Assembly (NCBI RefSeq): GCF_014850955.1
Contig: NZ_JACXSS010000001.1
Location: 868,001 to 932,000, forward strand
Reading direction: 5' to 3'
DNA length: 64,000 bases
Origin: Methylomonas albis
Lineage (GTDB): Bacteria > Pseudomonadota > Gammaproteobacteria > Methylococcales > Methylomonadaceae
Both the position numbers and the translations under genes were made by a program. Under the pieces are notes generated by a model. It worked only from the letters and a program-made list of their open reading frames with translations. It made no database searches and was not told where the DNA came from. Of the stretch, positions 17,679 to 27,768 are shown piece after piece. The stretch's first letter is position 1; each line of letters begins with the position of its first letter.

Positions 17679-19140
17679 TTTAGTCCTTGGTCAAACTTTA
17701 CATGCAATGGCCAAGTTAGAACCCTTATTGCCAAATAAGCTGTCATGACAAAAGGTGCGGTAATCGTACCCTTCGAAGCCAACATTCCTCCGGCTGCGCT
17801 ATCGCTAATTGGCGCGAACTGTCCCGCCCTTTTGTGTTTAGAGCAATTGCTTTCTAATTTACAAACCTAACATTGCTTGCTCGAAGCCGGCGCATAGCGG
17901 CGGGCCCAGCTTCACTGTCGTTCAGCAACCGACCCCTCGCCCGTGATCGGTATTGATGGACGCCGAATCGCTAAGCGGCCAAGATCGAGCACAATTTCGG
18001 AATGATTTAGCTTGGAAGCCGAATGACCGAGATAATTTCTTGAACGATTCGGTCCAGAGCTCGAATGACCGAGATAATTTCTCGAATAATTCAGCCCTGA
18101 GCTCGGACGACCGAGATAATTTCTTGAACGATTCAGTTCAGAGCTCGAACGATCAAGTAATTTTCTGGAATCATCTAGTTCGAAACTCGAGTAATTTAGA
18201 AATTTTCTTGAACAATCAAGCTCAGAACGACATTGGCCGAGATATTTTCTCCATCGTTCTCTCTCCGAGCTGAATCATTGGAGCTCGACACTTAAATGAT
18301 CGAGTCTGACTAGGTGCACCTGTTTGGCCCGCAGAATGGTGGATAAAATTGCCCAACCGACGTTTAACATCGGGTTTTAACCGGGGGCCGACAATTAGGT
18401 GTTAATCGACAATTAATTGCTAAGCTTGCTCTAGGGTCGAACGGCAAAACCGACCCGTTGCTGCCATTCAAGCTGGTCAGCCTTCTATGTCTGCCGTGAT
18501 TCGTATAGTCGCCATTCAAATTTTGAAACGACAAAAATTAGGGCTATCGGCTTGGGTATTTTTTATCGCCAATAAATTATAAATTCGCCCAACGGCAACA
18601 GACGACCAAGTCCTCTCCAATTGCCAATTTAGTTCTCAATGCATCCGTATCTGATTTTGACTGCGTTCTGCACCGAAGTGGATTAATGATTCATTGGCCA
18701 GTCGTTTGGGATTCGAAATCGTGATCAGCACCAAACGGCTACGCCTATTCTGCTTTGTTCGCTTCGGCAACTGAATTGGTGGAGACAAATGACCGGCAGC
18801 GCTATGCACCACCAAGGGTGTAGAGGACTCAGAGACATAAATCTGCTCTTGCCACTGCCGAGAAAGCCGGTGATGAGGATGGCCGACGGGGACTTTTATC
18901 AATGACATAAATAGCGGTATGGTTTGGATAATTGAACGATGAATTTTAAACACACCAATTGCACAATGGTGTGCTTCAATAACACCGTTATTCAGTTTCA
19001 TACGGTAATGTTGACACCGCAAACTGACAACATTCATTCGTTAGTTTAACGAACACGGGAGACAAGAGCAGCGCTACTCAAACGCGTGGCGCTACGTTTC
19101 ATAAGTCTGGCGGCTGTTGTCGTCGGAAGTAATTCAAGTA
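17679..19140 (+). other. Gene-poor region between nif operon and NACHT gene
   Basis: About 1.45 kb with no gene I can support. It contains a 42-bp minisatellite (17983-18276) and a minus-strand open frame (18636-19037) with no recognisable domain. The nif cluster ends on its left and foreign-looking defence genes begin on its right, so it marks the border of an accessory island. Confidence 0.55.
17983..18276. repeat. 42-bp tandem repeat, about seven units
   Basis: Units start at 17983, 18025, 18067, 18109, 18151, 18193 and 18235. The three from 18025 to 18150 are the most alike (core GACCGAGATAATTTCT, then GAGCTCG); the outer units are degenerate. Because 42 is a multiple of three, one frame stays open (17956-18273), giving a 14-residue DRDNF-type repeat. 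No signal peptide or ribosome site supports expression. Confidence 0.75.
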
Positions 19141-22100
19141 ATGCCAAAAATCATGGACTACGATTTATCCCGCCTCTCTACCCGCTCTTTCGAGCAACTG
19201 ATTCAATCCTTGGCGCATTCGGTCGTCGGCCCCGGTATTGTTATTTTCGGCGACGGGCCGGACGGCGGGCGCGAAGCCACCTTCGAAGGAAACATAGCCT
19301 TTCCCAATAACGCCGAGCGTTGGCAGGGTTACGGCATTGTTCAGGCGAAATTCAAGCAGCGCCCGGAAGGTAGCGGAAAGGACGGCGATTGGGCGTTACA
19401 AGAACTCAAAGACGAACTCAAAAAATTCACCTCGGCTGAGAGCAAGCTTAAGAAACCCGAATATTACATTTTTGCCACCAACGTGGTGCTGACGCCGGTT
19501 GCCGAGGTAGGCGGCAAGGACAAGTTAACTCGTCATTTGGAGAGTCAAAAAGTAAAGTTAGGGCTTAAGGACTTTCGCATTTGGGATTACGACCAATTGC
19601 GGGTCATGTTGGATGGCTGCGCCGATGTGCGTACGACTTATACGGCCTGGATCACAGCAGGCGACGTGTTGGCGGAATTGATAAAGATGATGCAGCCGCA
19701 ACGCCACAATTTTCGTGAGGTCATGACGGGCTACCTGCAAAAAGAGCTGTGCGCCGATCAATATGTCAATCTCAATCAAGCAGGGCACCAGCAGAAAGAT
19801 CGCATTCTACTGGCGCAAGTCTTTGTCGATTTGCCGACCGGGGATCAGCTTCAACCTCATGGGGTTATTGCCGGTCTCTTGGAAATCGGATCGTGGAATT
19901 TAAGCCCCAAAGCCACGCCGCATGAAGCATTACTAAATTTAAGTTCCAGCGCGACGTTGCCTGGTCGCGTGGTGTTTATAGGCGGCCCCGGTCAAGGTAA
20001 GACCACCCTCAGCCAATTTCTGTGTCAACTTCACCGGGTTGCGCTGTTGGACGTGGAAGATCGGCAGCTGATTTCGCCGGAGGCTAGGACGGCGTCCGCG
20101 TTAATCGTCGACCAAATTGCCCATGAAGGTTTGGAATTGCCTAGCATGCCGAGATTTCCCGTTCGGATCGTACTGAATAGCTTTGCCGCCGATTTGGCCA
20201 TCGGCAAAGCCACGTCTCTATTCGATTACCTGTTGCGACGTATCGCGCATCTGTCGGAAAGGACTTTAACAACGGACGATTTACGCGGTTGGCTGAAGGC
20301 TTATCCGTGGCTCATCGTCCTGGACGGGTTGGACGAAGTGCCGGTATCGTCGAATCGCGAGCAGGTCATTGACTCGGTGCAAAATTTTCTGATCGATGCC
20401 CAAGCTTGTAATGCCGACTTGCTATTAGTCGCCACCACCCGGCCCCAAGGGTACAACAACGATTTTTCTCCCGCTTATTACCGGCACTTCGAGTTGTTAC
20501 CGTTGGCTGTGCCTCGGGCGCTGCATTACGCCGACCGCTTGCTGGAACAGCGCTGGGGCGGCGACCGCGACAAAATCGACACCTTAACGCAACGCTTGCA
20601 GCGCGCCGGTGCCGAAGAAGCCACCGCCCGCCTGATGCGTAGCCCTTTACAAGTCACCATCATGGCGATGCTGGTGGAAAATGTCGGCCAACCGCCGCGC
20701 GAACGCTGGCGCTTGTTCAACGACTACTATGACGTGATCTACAAACGCGAACAACAGCGCGACATCCCCGCCGCCGAGCTTTTGAATTCCTATAAAGCCG
20801 ACATCGATGCAATTCACCAGCGCGTGGGATTGCGCTTGCAAACCATATCCGAACAGTCCGGCGGAACCGCTGCCCTATTGCCGCAAGCCGAGTTCGCCGA
20901 GCTGATAAAACAGCGGCTGGCGGGCGAAGGCCACGCCGGGGCAGATTGCGAACGCTTGCAAGCGGACATCGTCAACGCCTCGATCGATCGCTTGGTGTTT
21001 TTGGTGGCGCCGCAGGCGGATAAAGTGGGTTTTGAGATACGCTCACTACAGGAATTTATGGCGGCAGAGTGCTTGATGAACGGCAGCGATCAAGACGTCA
21101 GCCAACGCTTGCGTGCCATCGCGCCGGCGGCGCATTGGCGTAACGTGTTTCTATTCGCCGCCGGGCGTTGTTTTCACGAACGTCAACATTTACGCGATAC
21201 CTTGTATACCCTGTGTTGCGAGCTGAACGAGGGCGAGGGAATTGATGGCGGTGAATTGGAAAAAGCCACCCTCGCTGGATCGAGATTGGCTTTAGAAATT
21301 CTTGAAGACGGTGCTTTAGTAAAAGCACCTGCCCAGCTAAAACTATTTGCGAAACTCGCGTTGCGTTTATTGGAATTGCCTCCTTGTGAGGCTAAAGTCC
21401 GTTTGGCAAACCAATATGTTGCTTCGTTAGAAGAATGTTTTAAATCTGCGATAAAAGAACGGATGGCAACTAGCGACATCGAGCGCCGTTTAGCTGCGTG
21501 GAGCGTGTTATTACATTTGGACTGTCAAAATATAATTTGGGCCAATGAATTGGCGAGAAACAACTGGCCCAGCAATGCCGAAGAATCAATTCAAATTATT
21601 AAATCTTTATCGGGAGTCAGCAAGGGTAACTGGTTGGCGGATAAGTATGCAATGGCTATTTTGAATACTTCGCCGTTACAATCCCACTACGGAAATGAAA
21701 AAGGTTGGGCAAGAGATTGTAGTGGCTTGATCCTTCACTCAAAGGATTGGGTGAATTTTTATGGGAAATTAGAAAAAATTGACGAAACAAAAATTTGTAT
21801 TGAAGGGGTTGATGATGATCGTTTCGAGATGTCTTTTGTCCCTATTGTTGATAGTAAAGTCAGCGACCTGGATAAATCATTAAACAAAGTAGAAGCCAAT
21901 AAGCAATGGAAGTGGCTAATACAGGCGTGGAGATTTTCATTGGGCTTGGGCTGCTCAAAATCACACTTAGCGGAGTTACTTCAAGAGTTTTTTGGCTGGA
22001 CTTTAAACGAGCAAAAGTCAATTGGAAAAATGCAGAACATGCTTGCATGGCCTATTTCGGCTTGTATTTCAGCTGTTCATGCAACTGAGGAAAAAGCACA

Positions 22101-22344
22101 ATTGATTACAGCTATAAAAAAAGGAAATTTAGGCGACAAAGAAGATTGGCTGTCTGCGCAAGTTCGTTGGGAGAATGCCGGGATAACCAAAGATGACCTG
22201 AAGTTTATTCCCGAAAGAAACCTTCCTTTCGACAACCAAATTGCCAAAATTGGCTATCCTTTCGACTTGCCTGGAGCAACTATAATTTATCAGGACTCTA
22301 GAGGCTGTTGCCGTTTTGGGATGATAGCCTTGAAATCGAACTGA
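19141..22344 (+). pseudogene. NACHT NTPase with PD-(D/E)XK-like N-terminus, 5' part, IS-interrupted
   Basis: Large STAND NTPase of the bacterial NACHT (NLR-like) group, members of which abort phage infection. Residues about 1-160 look like a restriction-endonuclease-type effector, with GDGPDGGREATFEG followed by YGIVQAKFK (the D...E...QxK order of a PD-(D/E)XK nuclease). The NACHT core has Walker A GGPGQGKTT near residue 281 and Walker B LIVLDGLDEVP near 390; the conserved SLQEFMAAE stretch is near 635. The C-terminal sensor part is AT-rich. The own frame runs only to 22300, where an IS5-family element begins; the last 14 codons and stop (to 22344) are IS sequence. I chose the ATG at 19141 with GGAAG upstream; a TTG at 19117 is possible. 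The rest of the gene continues at 23156. Confidence 0.88.
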
Positions 22345-23153
22345 ATAGCCCAAATGCTTGAGTTTTTCAATCAACCTATACTCAAGCGATGCCACGACAG
22401 TTGTTTACGGATGAATACTGGAATAAATTCAAAGCCATCATGTTGAGCCTGGGGATTTATGACAAGCCTTCGCTACGACAAACGGTAGAGGGGATTTTTT
22501 ATCGCTTGCGAGTAGGCTGCCCCTGGCGAGACTTGCCTATAACGTTTGGCAAATGGAATGCCGTGTATAAACGATTCAACGCGTGGTCGCTTCAGGAAAA
22601 ATTGATGGGTATCTTTCGGGGACTGGTGGTGGAACCGGATTTGGAATGGGCATTTATCGACGGCAGTATTGTGAAGGCTCATCAACATAGTAGTGGCGCG
22701 GCCCATGAGCAGGAAACAGCCATTGGAAAATCCGTCGCGGGCAACACCACCAAAATCCATATGGCCGTTGATGCTTGCGGGCTGCCCATTCATTTCTCGG
22801 TGACGGGGGGCGAGGTGCACGACTGTAAAGAAGCGCCGGAATTGGTGGCTAAACTCCCTTTGGCTGCCCACATGATTGCTGATAAAGGCTATGACAGTGA
22901 GTCTTTACGTATTCAAATTCGAGACAAAGGGAGTGTGCCTATCATTCCTAGAAAACAGAACTCAACCATTGGGAATGACGAAATGGACTGGTGCCTCTAC
23001 AAGTATCGCCACCTCGTTGAAAATGTATTTGCGCGACTGAAACATTTCAGAGCCATCGCGACGCGATATGACAAATTGAAACGCAATTTTGAAAGTGTCG
23101 TCGCTTTGGCCTGCGCTTTCATTTGGTTGCCCATGTAAAACGGCAACAGCCCC
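22301..23153 (+). mobile_element. IS5-family insertion sequence (853 bp)
   Basis: The terminal inverted repeats agree at 16 of 17 positions: left end from 22301 and right end reading back from 23153 share GGCTGTTGCCGTTTT after G(A/G). The element is flanked by a TA repeat (22299-22300 and 23154-23155), fitting the 2-bp or TNA-type duplication of IS427/IS1031-like IS5 members. It holds one transposase gene. Removing it plus one TA restores the NACHT reading frame exactly. Confidence 0.9.
22389..23138 (+). CDS. IS5-family DDE transposase
   Basis: Intact 249-residue transposase catalysing cut-and-paste or copy movement of its element. It has the IS5-type N-terminal helix-turn-helix region (LRQTVEGIFYRLRVGCPWRD) and the catalytic triad in context: D in FIDGSIVKAHQH, D in MIADKGYDSE, and E in YRHLVENVFARLKHFR. 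Both ends and the gene are complete, so the copy may still be active and the insertion recent. Start ATG at 22389. Confidence 0.95.
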   Translation: MPRQLFTDEYWNKFKAIMLSLGIYDKPSLRQTVEGIFYRLRVGCPWRDLPITFGKWNAVYKRFNAWSLQEKLMGIFRGLVVEPDLEWAFIDGSIVKAHQHSSGAAHEQETAIGKSVAGNTTKIHMAVDACGLPIHFSVTGGEVHDCKEAPELVAKLPLAAHMIADKGYDSESLRIQIRDKGSVPIIPRKQNSTIGNDEMDWCLYKYRHLVENVFARLKHFRAIATRYDKLKRNFESVVALACAFIWLPM

Positions 23154-23155
23154 TA

Positions 23156-23898
23156 ATTTTTTCACGATGCAACAGCTATATAATATTTGGAAGTCTTTGG
23201 AACCATCTAAGGCAAAAACTAATATGGCTGGCAATGTATTGTTCGCGTTATCTGTAATGGGAGGTAAAAATGAAGTAATGAAAGACATTAATATTAATGA
23301 TATTTTTGAGTTAATTAACAATCACAACAGTAAATACTTTTCCTGGCACGTGCTTGGATCATTTCCAGAAACAGCCTGGTCTTTCGAGAGATTATATTCA
23401 GTTTTAGAGGCTTTAGAAAAAGATTCGTTCGTTTTTTATCGCGAGTACAAAACTGATAATAACTTTGTAGACAAGCTGGAACCTTTGCTGATTGCAAGCC
23501 CCAATAATGGCTGCTTGACAAGATTATTATCCATCGCCTGCTTAGTTGGACATAAAGCTAGTGTTGAGATTAAAGCCTTTCCAGGCAACTTTATTGATGA
23601 AAGATATCAATATTCTGCCTTGATTTTACGAATGTCACAGGCTGATTGGGATAAAAACGAAGCCATTCGATTAGCAGAAGCTATAATAAAACTAGCCGAA
23701 TATCAAGACGAAGCAGTCGATTCCGCGTTAAAGGTTATTGCAGCACAAAATTTAACCGGTGGAGCGGTTGAACTGTTTTTGTATCGGCTTTTCGAAGGCT
23801 TGCCAGCCAACACAAGGGAACTCCGCCACGATGTCCTGCAAGCAATGCTGGAACAACAGCGGCATCGGCAAGCGCATGTTGCCGTTCTTCCGGTTTGA
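23156..23898 (+). pseudogene. NACHT protein, 3' part separated by the IS
   Basis: C-terminal about 247 codons of the NACHT protein, now cut off from its NTPase. Across the deleted IS the frame would read YQDS-NFFTMQQLYNIW without stop or shift. The segment is helical and AT-rich up to about 23700 and looks like the continuation of the ligand-sensing repeat region. An ATG at 23167 follows the junction, but there is no ribosome site, so independent expression is doubtful. Its stop lies 6 bases before the zeta-toxin-like gene. Confidence 0.85.
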
Positions 23899-23904
23899 CC
23901 GATA

Positions 23905-24501
23905 GTGTTTAGCGCCATACCTACTTGCTGGATCATCGCCGGCCCGAACGGCGCCGGAAAAACCACCTTCGCGCTGAACTTTCTACCAACGCTGGCGGGA
24001 TGTCGGCGCTTCATCAACGCAGACTTGATTGCCGCCGGCCTGTCGCCACTGGCGCCGGAACGGCACTTGCTGGAAGCCAGCCGCTTGTTTTTACAGGAAA
24101 TCGAGCGGGGTGTAAGCGCTCGCGAGAACTTTGCTTTCGAAACGACTTTGGCGGGCCGGAGTTATCTGAAACTGATACACCGATTGCGGGTGCAAGGCTG
24201 GCGAATCGAATTGATTTATCTGGCCTTGCCCAGCGCGGAAATGTCCAGATTGCGCGTTGCGGAGCGGGTCCGTCACGGCGGTCATAACATTCCATCCGAA
24301 GACATCGTTCGCCGCTTTCCGCGCAGTCTTTATAATTTGCTTTACGAATTCGCGCCCATTGTGGACTCCACCTCGTGTTATATGAATATCAGCGGCATTC
24401 CCGAGTTGGTGTTTGAGCAAAACAAGCATCAGCCTGTAAGAATTCATCACTTGGAATACTATAGCCACCTACTAACCCAGGCCAGTCATGCAAAACTCTG
24501 A
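23905..24501 (+). CDS. Zeta-toxin/AAA-type P-loop kinase
   Basis: A 198-residue P-loop protein of the zeta toxin type; zeta toxins phosphorylate UDP-N-acetylglucosamine and block wall synthesis, though many relatives are uncharacterised. The Walker [12 protein letters not shown] is at residues 13-23, followed by [13 protein letters not shown] and [13 protein letters not shown], both typical of the family. The start is GTG at 23905, as no ATG exists before the P-loop. It begins 6 bases after the NACHT stop and overlaps a small downstream gene by 14 bases, giving a toxin-first pair. A nucleoside kinase role is the alternative. Confidence 0.82.
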   Translation: MFSAIPTCWIIAGPNGAGKTTFALNFLPTLAGCRRFINADLIAAGLSPLAPERHLLEASRLFLQEIERGVSARENFAFETTLAGRSYLKLIHRLRVQGWRIELIYLALPSAEMSRLRVAERVRHGGHNIPSEDIVRRFPRSLYNLLYEFAPIVDSTSCYMNISGIPELVFEQNKHQPVRIHHLEYYSHLLTQASHAKL

Positions 24502-24676
24502 AAATTTAACGCCCATACCGGACGCCTTCGCCATATTGGAATGCCTGCGCCAAACCGCCGCGCAAACCTTGGAACGCAAACGGCGCTTGGGGCATTATGC
24601 GGTGATTTGGCAGGATGGCGGACCAGTGTTGGTCGGCGATGACGCGCCTAAGCCCGCTGACGATTCGAGCTCGTAG
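24488..24676 (+). CDS. Small protein paired with zeta-toxin-like kinase, possible antitoxin
   Basis: A 62-residue protein ([20 protein letters not shown], then [17 protein letters not shown]) whose start lies inside the kinase gene. Small proteins with this charged helix and short beta-hairpin ending commonly follow zeta-type kinases, so an antitoxin role is likely by position. It does not look like the classic epsilon antitoxin, which precedes the toxin. Confidence 0.7.
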   Translation: MQNSENLTPIPDAFAILECLRQTAAQTLERKRRLGHYAVIWQDGGPVLVGDDAPKPADDSSS

Positions 24677-25230
24677 TTTTTCTACTGGCTTTAGCCATCG
24701 CGCTGTTCAATTAACCGCCCAACCTCGACTCGATATCCTTACATCAAACGCCGGGCCATATCCGCTTTGCGGGCGATCATCTTCTCGGTTAATTTTGGAG
24801 GGAGGGCGGATAAGCGGAGCGTCATCCGCCGCCTTGGGATGCCTCTCGATACATGACACTATCGCTTATGCTTCCTACGACTGCGGATGATTATATGGTG
24901 GCAAATGAAAACAGTTAGAGGTCATTGAAATTGCTTCAGCATGAGGCAGTTCTTGGCTGAACGCAGTCCGCTGTCGTCTGACCAACTCGCCGCATCCCTT
25001 CTGGAATGCCCATTCCTGGATACCAATAACACCTTCCTCAGATTGCCCCTCATCCAAAGTTAAGCCGTTCCTAATATATTCTTAATTAAACCCTCAGGCT
25101 TCCTCTCATCTTGTCTCGGTAATCTATTACCCAAGCGAATAGGGATTAATAACTCGTTCGCATCAGGTTGGGTTTCCAGGGACGGTGACCCTTAGTCATT
25201 GGATAAAGACGATTTAGGGGTTAAGCCATC
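24677..25230 (+). other. Intergenic region before the EPS operon
   Basis: No gene is seen. A small hairpin (GGCGGAT 24805-24811 with ATCCGCC 24824-24830) sits in a REP-like patch. The last 150 bases are likely to hold the EPS operon promoter and leader, but I cannot assign boxes with confidence. Confidence 0.5.
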
Positions 25231-26652
25231 ATGCCACTCGGTTTGGGAAATATTTTCAACGGGCTTTTTAAACAGTACGGTCACACGGTAATTCTGTTGC
25301 TGCGCGTCATCGACGTCGCCATGTTGTTTGCTGCCGCTTGGGTGACTCATTATTTCTGGTTGCGCGAATATATTGTGGATCAGGATTATCGGATCGTCAT
25401 TGCGCTGGGCATACTCGGCGCCATCATCTTCTTTGAAATAGGTCAGGTGTACCGGCCTTGGCGTAACGATGCGATGCGCGGCGAAATTGCCCGTATCGTC
25501 AGAGCCTGGATTTCGGCGTTAGTGGCTGTGGTGTCCATCGTCGCCTTAATCAGATTGCATTTTTGGTTCGGTTCCAGTTACCGCTGGATTGCATCCTGGG
25601 GCGTGCTGGGCTTGGCTTTTGTGTTGGTGGCTCGTGGCGTGTTGTCGCAAGTGCTGCGTTTCTTGCGGGCCCGTGGTTGGTCGCAGGGTCGTATCGTCAT
25701 GGTGGGTTTGAATCAAATGGCGGTGGCGGTGGCGCGGCAGTTGAATCATTCGTCCTGGGCCGGCCTGCAAGTGGTCGGTTATGTGGACGATAGGGGCGAT
25801 GATAGAAACTCGATTAACGATTTCGCACTGCCGCGTCTCGGTAAACTGGAAGACCTGCCAGGCATCATCGCCGCTCAAGCCATTGATGAAGTGTGGGTCG
25901 CCTATCAAGGCGAATCATTGACCGAACGTGCTCAATATCAGCTGCGCCATCTGCCGGTCAGCATCCGTTTAGTGATCGACTGTTTTGCCTTCAAACAAAG
26001 CAAATTCCTCAGTTTGAACACCGTGGCCGGCATCCCGACTCTGGATTTCTCAGTATCGCCGTTGCATGGCATCAATCGCTATATCAAGGAAATCGAAGAT
26101 CGACTTTTGGCTTTGATTTTGTTGCTGCTGATTAGCCCGCTGATGTTGATTTTGGCAGTGGGTGTGAAGCTGAGTTCGCGGGGCCCGGTGTTTTATCGCC
26201 AGGAGCGGGTGGGTTGGAATAATCGCTCATTCACGATGTTGAAATTCCGTTCGATGCCGGTGGACGCCGAAGCCAAAACCGGCGCGGTCTGGGCCAAGCC
26301 TGGTGAGAATCGGGCCACTCCTTTCGGTGCCTTCCTACGCAAAACCAGTCTGGACGAACTACCACAATTGATCAATGTGTTACGCGGCGACATGTCGCTG
26401 GTTGGTCCACGCCCCGAGCGTCCGGATTTTGTCGAAGTATTTAAAGAGCAAGTGCCTAACTACATGAAAAAACACATGGTCAAAGCCGGCATCACCGGTT
26501 GGGCGCAAGTCAACGGCTGGCGCGGCGACACCGATTTGAACCGCCGCATCGAACACGATTTGTATTACATCCAGCATTGGTCGCTGTGGTTTGATCTGGA
26601 GATCGCCTTCCGCACCGTGCTGACCGGTTTTATCAATAAAAACGCCTACTAA
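25231..26652 (+). CDS. Undecaprenyl-phosphate glucose phosphotransferase (WcaJ-like)
   Basis: Inner-membrane priming enzyme that moves a sugar phosphate, usually glucose-1-P, onto undecaprenyl phosphate to start exopolysaccharide repeat-unit assembly. The 473-residue protein has four N-terminal membrane helices, a Rossmann-like CoA-binding domain (about 145-260, [15 protein letters not shown]), a hydrophobic anchor (about 290-315), and the bacterial sugar transferase domain with [43 protein letters not shown] and [15 protein letters not shown]. It is the first gene of a long EPS operon. Confidence 0.94.
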   Translation: MPLGLGNIFNGLFKQYGHTVILLLRVIDVAMLFAAAWVTHYFWLREYIVDQDYRIVIALGILGAIIFFEIGQVYRPWRNDAMRGEIARIVRAWISALVAVVSIVALIRLHFWFGSSYRWIASWGVLGLAFVLVARGVLSQVLRFLRARGWSQGRIVMVGLNQMAVAVARQLNHSSWAGLQVVGYVDDRGDDRNSINDFALPRLGKLEDLPGIIAAQAIDEVWVAYQGESLTERAQYQLRHLPVSIRLVIDCFAFKQSKFLSLNTVAGIPTLDFSVSPLHGINRYIKEIEDRLLALILLLLISPLMLILAVGVKLSSRGPVFYRQERVGWNNRSFTMLKFRSMPVDAEAKTGAVWAKPGENRATPFGAFLRKTSLDELPQLINVLRGDMSLVGPRPERPDFVEVFKEQVPNYMKKHMVKAGITGWAQVNGWRGDTDLNRRIEHDLYYIQHWSLWFDLEIAFRTVLTGFINKNAY

Positions 26653-26664
26653 GGACACGCTTAC

Positions 26665-27765
26665 ATGTTTAGATTGATTCCCATCATGCTGATCTTAACC
26701 TTGCCCGGTTGTTTCCTGGCGCCGGGCATGGATATGAATACCGATAACGGTCTGACCGAAATCGAGATGCCGATGAAAAAGGATGGGCAATTGGTCAAGG
26801 AGAAAGTCCGCATCGTGCCGATTACCGCCGATCTGATCATCGAGCGCGAGGCGAACCGTCGCCAGGCCATTAACAATTTGCCGCCGGTGGATCCCAACAA
26901 AACCAGCTACCGCATCGGCCCGCAGGATAGATTGCAAATTACCGTCTGGGAACATCCGGAACTGAACGATCCCGGCGGCGAAAAAATTGCACCGGAAATG
27001 GCCGGTAAAGTGGTGGATGAGAATGGCGACCTGTATTACCCCTATGTTGGAAGCATCCATGTCGCCGGCAAAACGGTCACGGAAGCACGCGCCGACCTGA
27101 CTCGCGAGCTGTCCAAATATTTCAAAAAGGTCAAACTCGACATTCGCGTGCTCTCCTTCCAGGCGCACCGAGTAGCGGTGGTCGGTGAAGTCGTGCGCCC
27201 CGGTGTGCAAACCATGAACGAAACGCCTTTAACCGTAGCGGAAGCTATCACCCGCGCCGGCGGCTCGACCAAGGATTCCGATTTTGCCAATGTGGCGCTG
27301 GCCCGCGACGGCAAACTCTACAAACTGGATGTGCAGGCCATGTACGAAAAAGGCCTGACCACCCAGAATTTGCTGTTGAAAGACGGTGATGTGTTGAATG
27401 TGGGCGATCAAAAGGACAGCAAGGTATTTGTGATGGGCGAGGCCAACCGCCAGCAAGCCATCCAGATCAACAAAGGCCGGATGAGTTTGTCGCAAGCCTT
27501 GGCCGAAGCGTCCGGAGTTGATTTCAATACCTCGCGGCCCGGCGACATCTACGTGATCCGCGCCGGCGATATGCAGCCGGAAATTTTCCAACTGGATGCC
27601 GAATCGCCCGACGCGATGATTCTGGCCGATCAATTTCCGCTGCAAGCGCATGACACCTTATTTATTGGTACGGCTGGCGTCACGCAATGGTCTAGGGTGC
27701 TGAACCAGATTTTACCTGGCTCGTTTACCGCAATCATGTCGCAAGCCGCGATGATGGGGATGTAA
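26665..27765 (+). CDS. Polysaccharide export lipoprotein (Wza-like)
   Basis: Outer-membrane channel component for EPS export. The 366-residue protein starts with a lipoprotein signal (ILTLPGC, Cys16). The polysaccharide export (PES) domain (YRIGPQDRLQITVWEHPEL near 91) follows, then SLBB-type repeats (VVGEVVRPGVQTMNETPLT and VFVMGEANRQQAIQI). The C-terminus is short. It starts 12 bases after the priming transferase and ends 3 bases before the Wzc gene. Confidence 0.94.
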   Translation: MFRLIPIMLILTLPGCFLAPGMDMNTDNGLTEIEMPMKKDGQLVKEKVRIVPITADLIIEREANRRQAINNLPPVDPNKTSYRIGPQDRLQITVWEHPELNDPGGEKIAPEMAGKVVDENGDLYYPYVGSIHVAGKTVTEARADLTRELSKYFKKVKLDIRVLSFQAHRVAVVGEVVRPGVQTMNETPLTVAEAITRAGGSTKDSDFANVALARDGKLYKLDVQAMYEKGLTTQNLLLKDGDVLNVGDQKDSKVFVMGEANRQQAIQINKGRMSLSQALAEASGVDFNTSRPGDIYVIRAGDMQPEIFQLDAESPDAMILADQFPLQAHDTLFIGTAGVTQWSRVLNQILPGSFTAIMSQAAMMGM

Positions 27766-27768
27766 CAG

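Noticed and set aside
17956-18273. Repeat-protein gene over the 42-bp minisatellite
   Set aside because: Open frame follows automatically from a repeat length divisible by three; no ribosome site or signal peptide is seen, so I list it only as a repeat.
18636-19037. Minus-strand 133-codon frame whose upstream end faintly resembles the terminal region of IS21-type elements
   Set aside because: I could find no transposase motif, matching inverted end or target duplication, so neither a gene nor an IS remnant can be supported.
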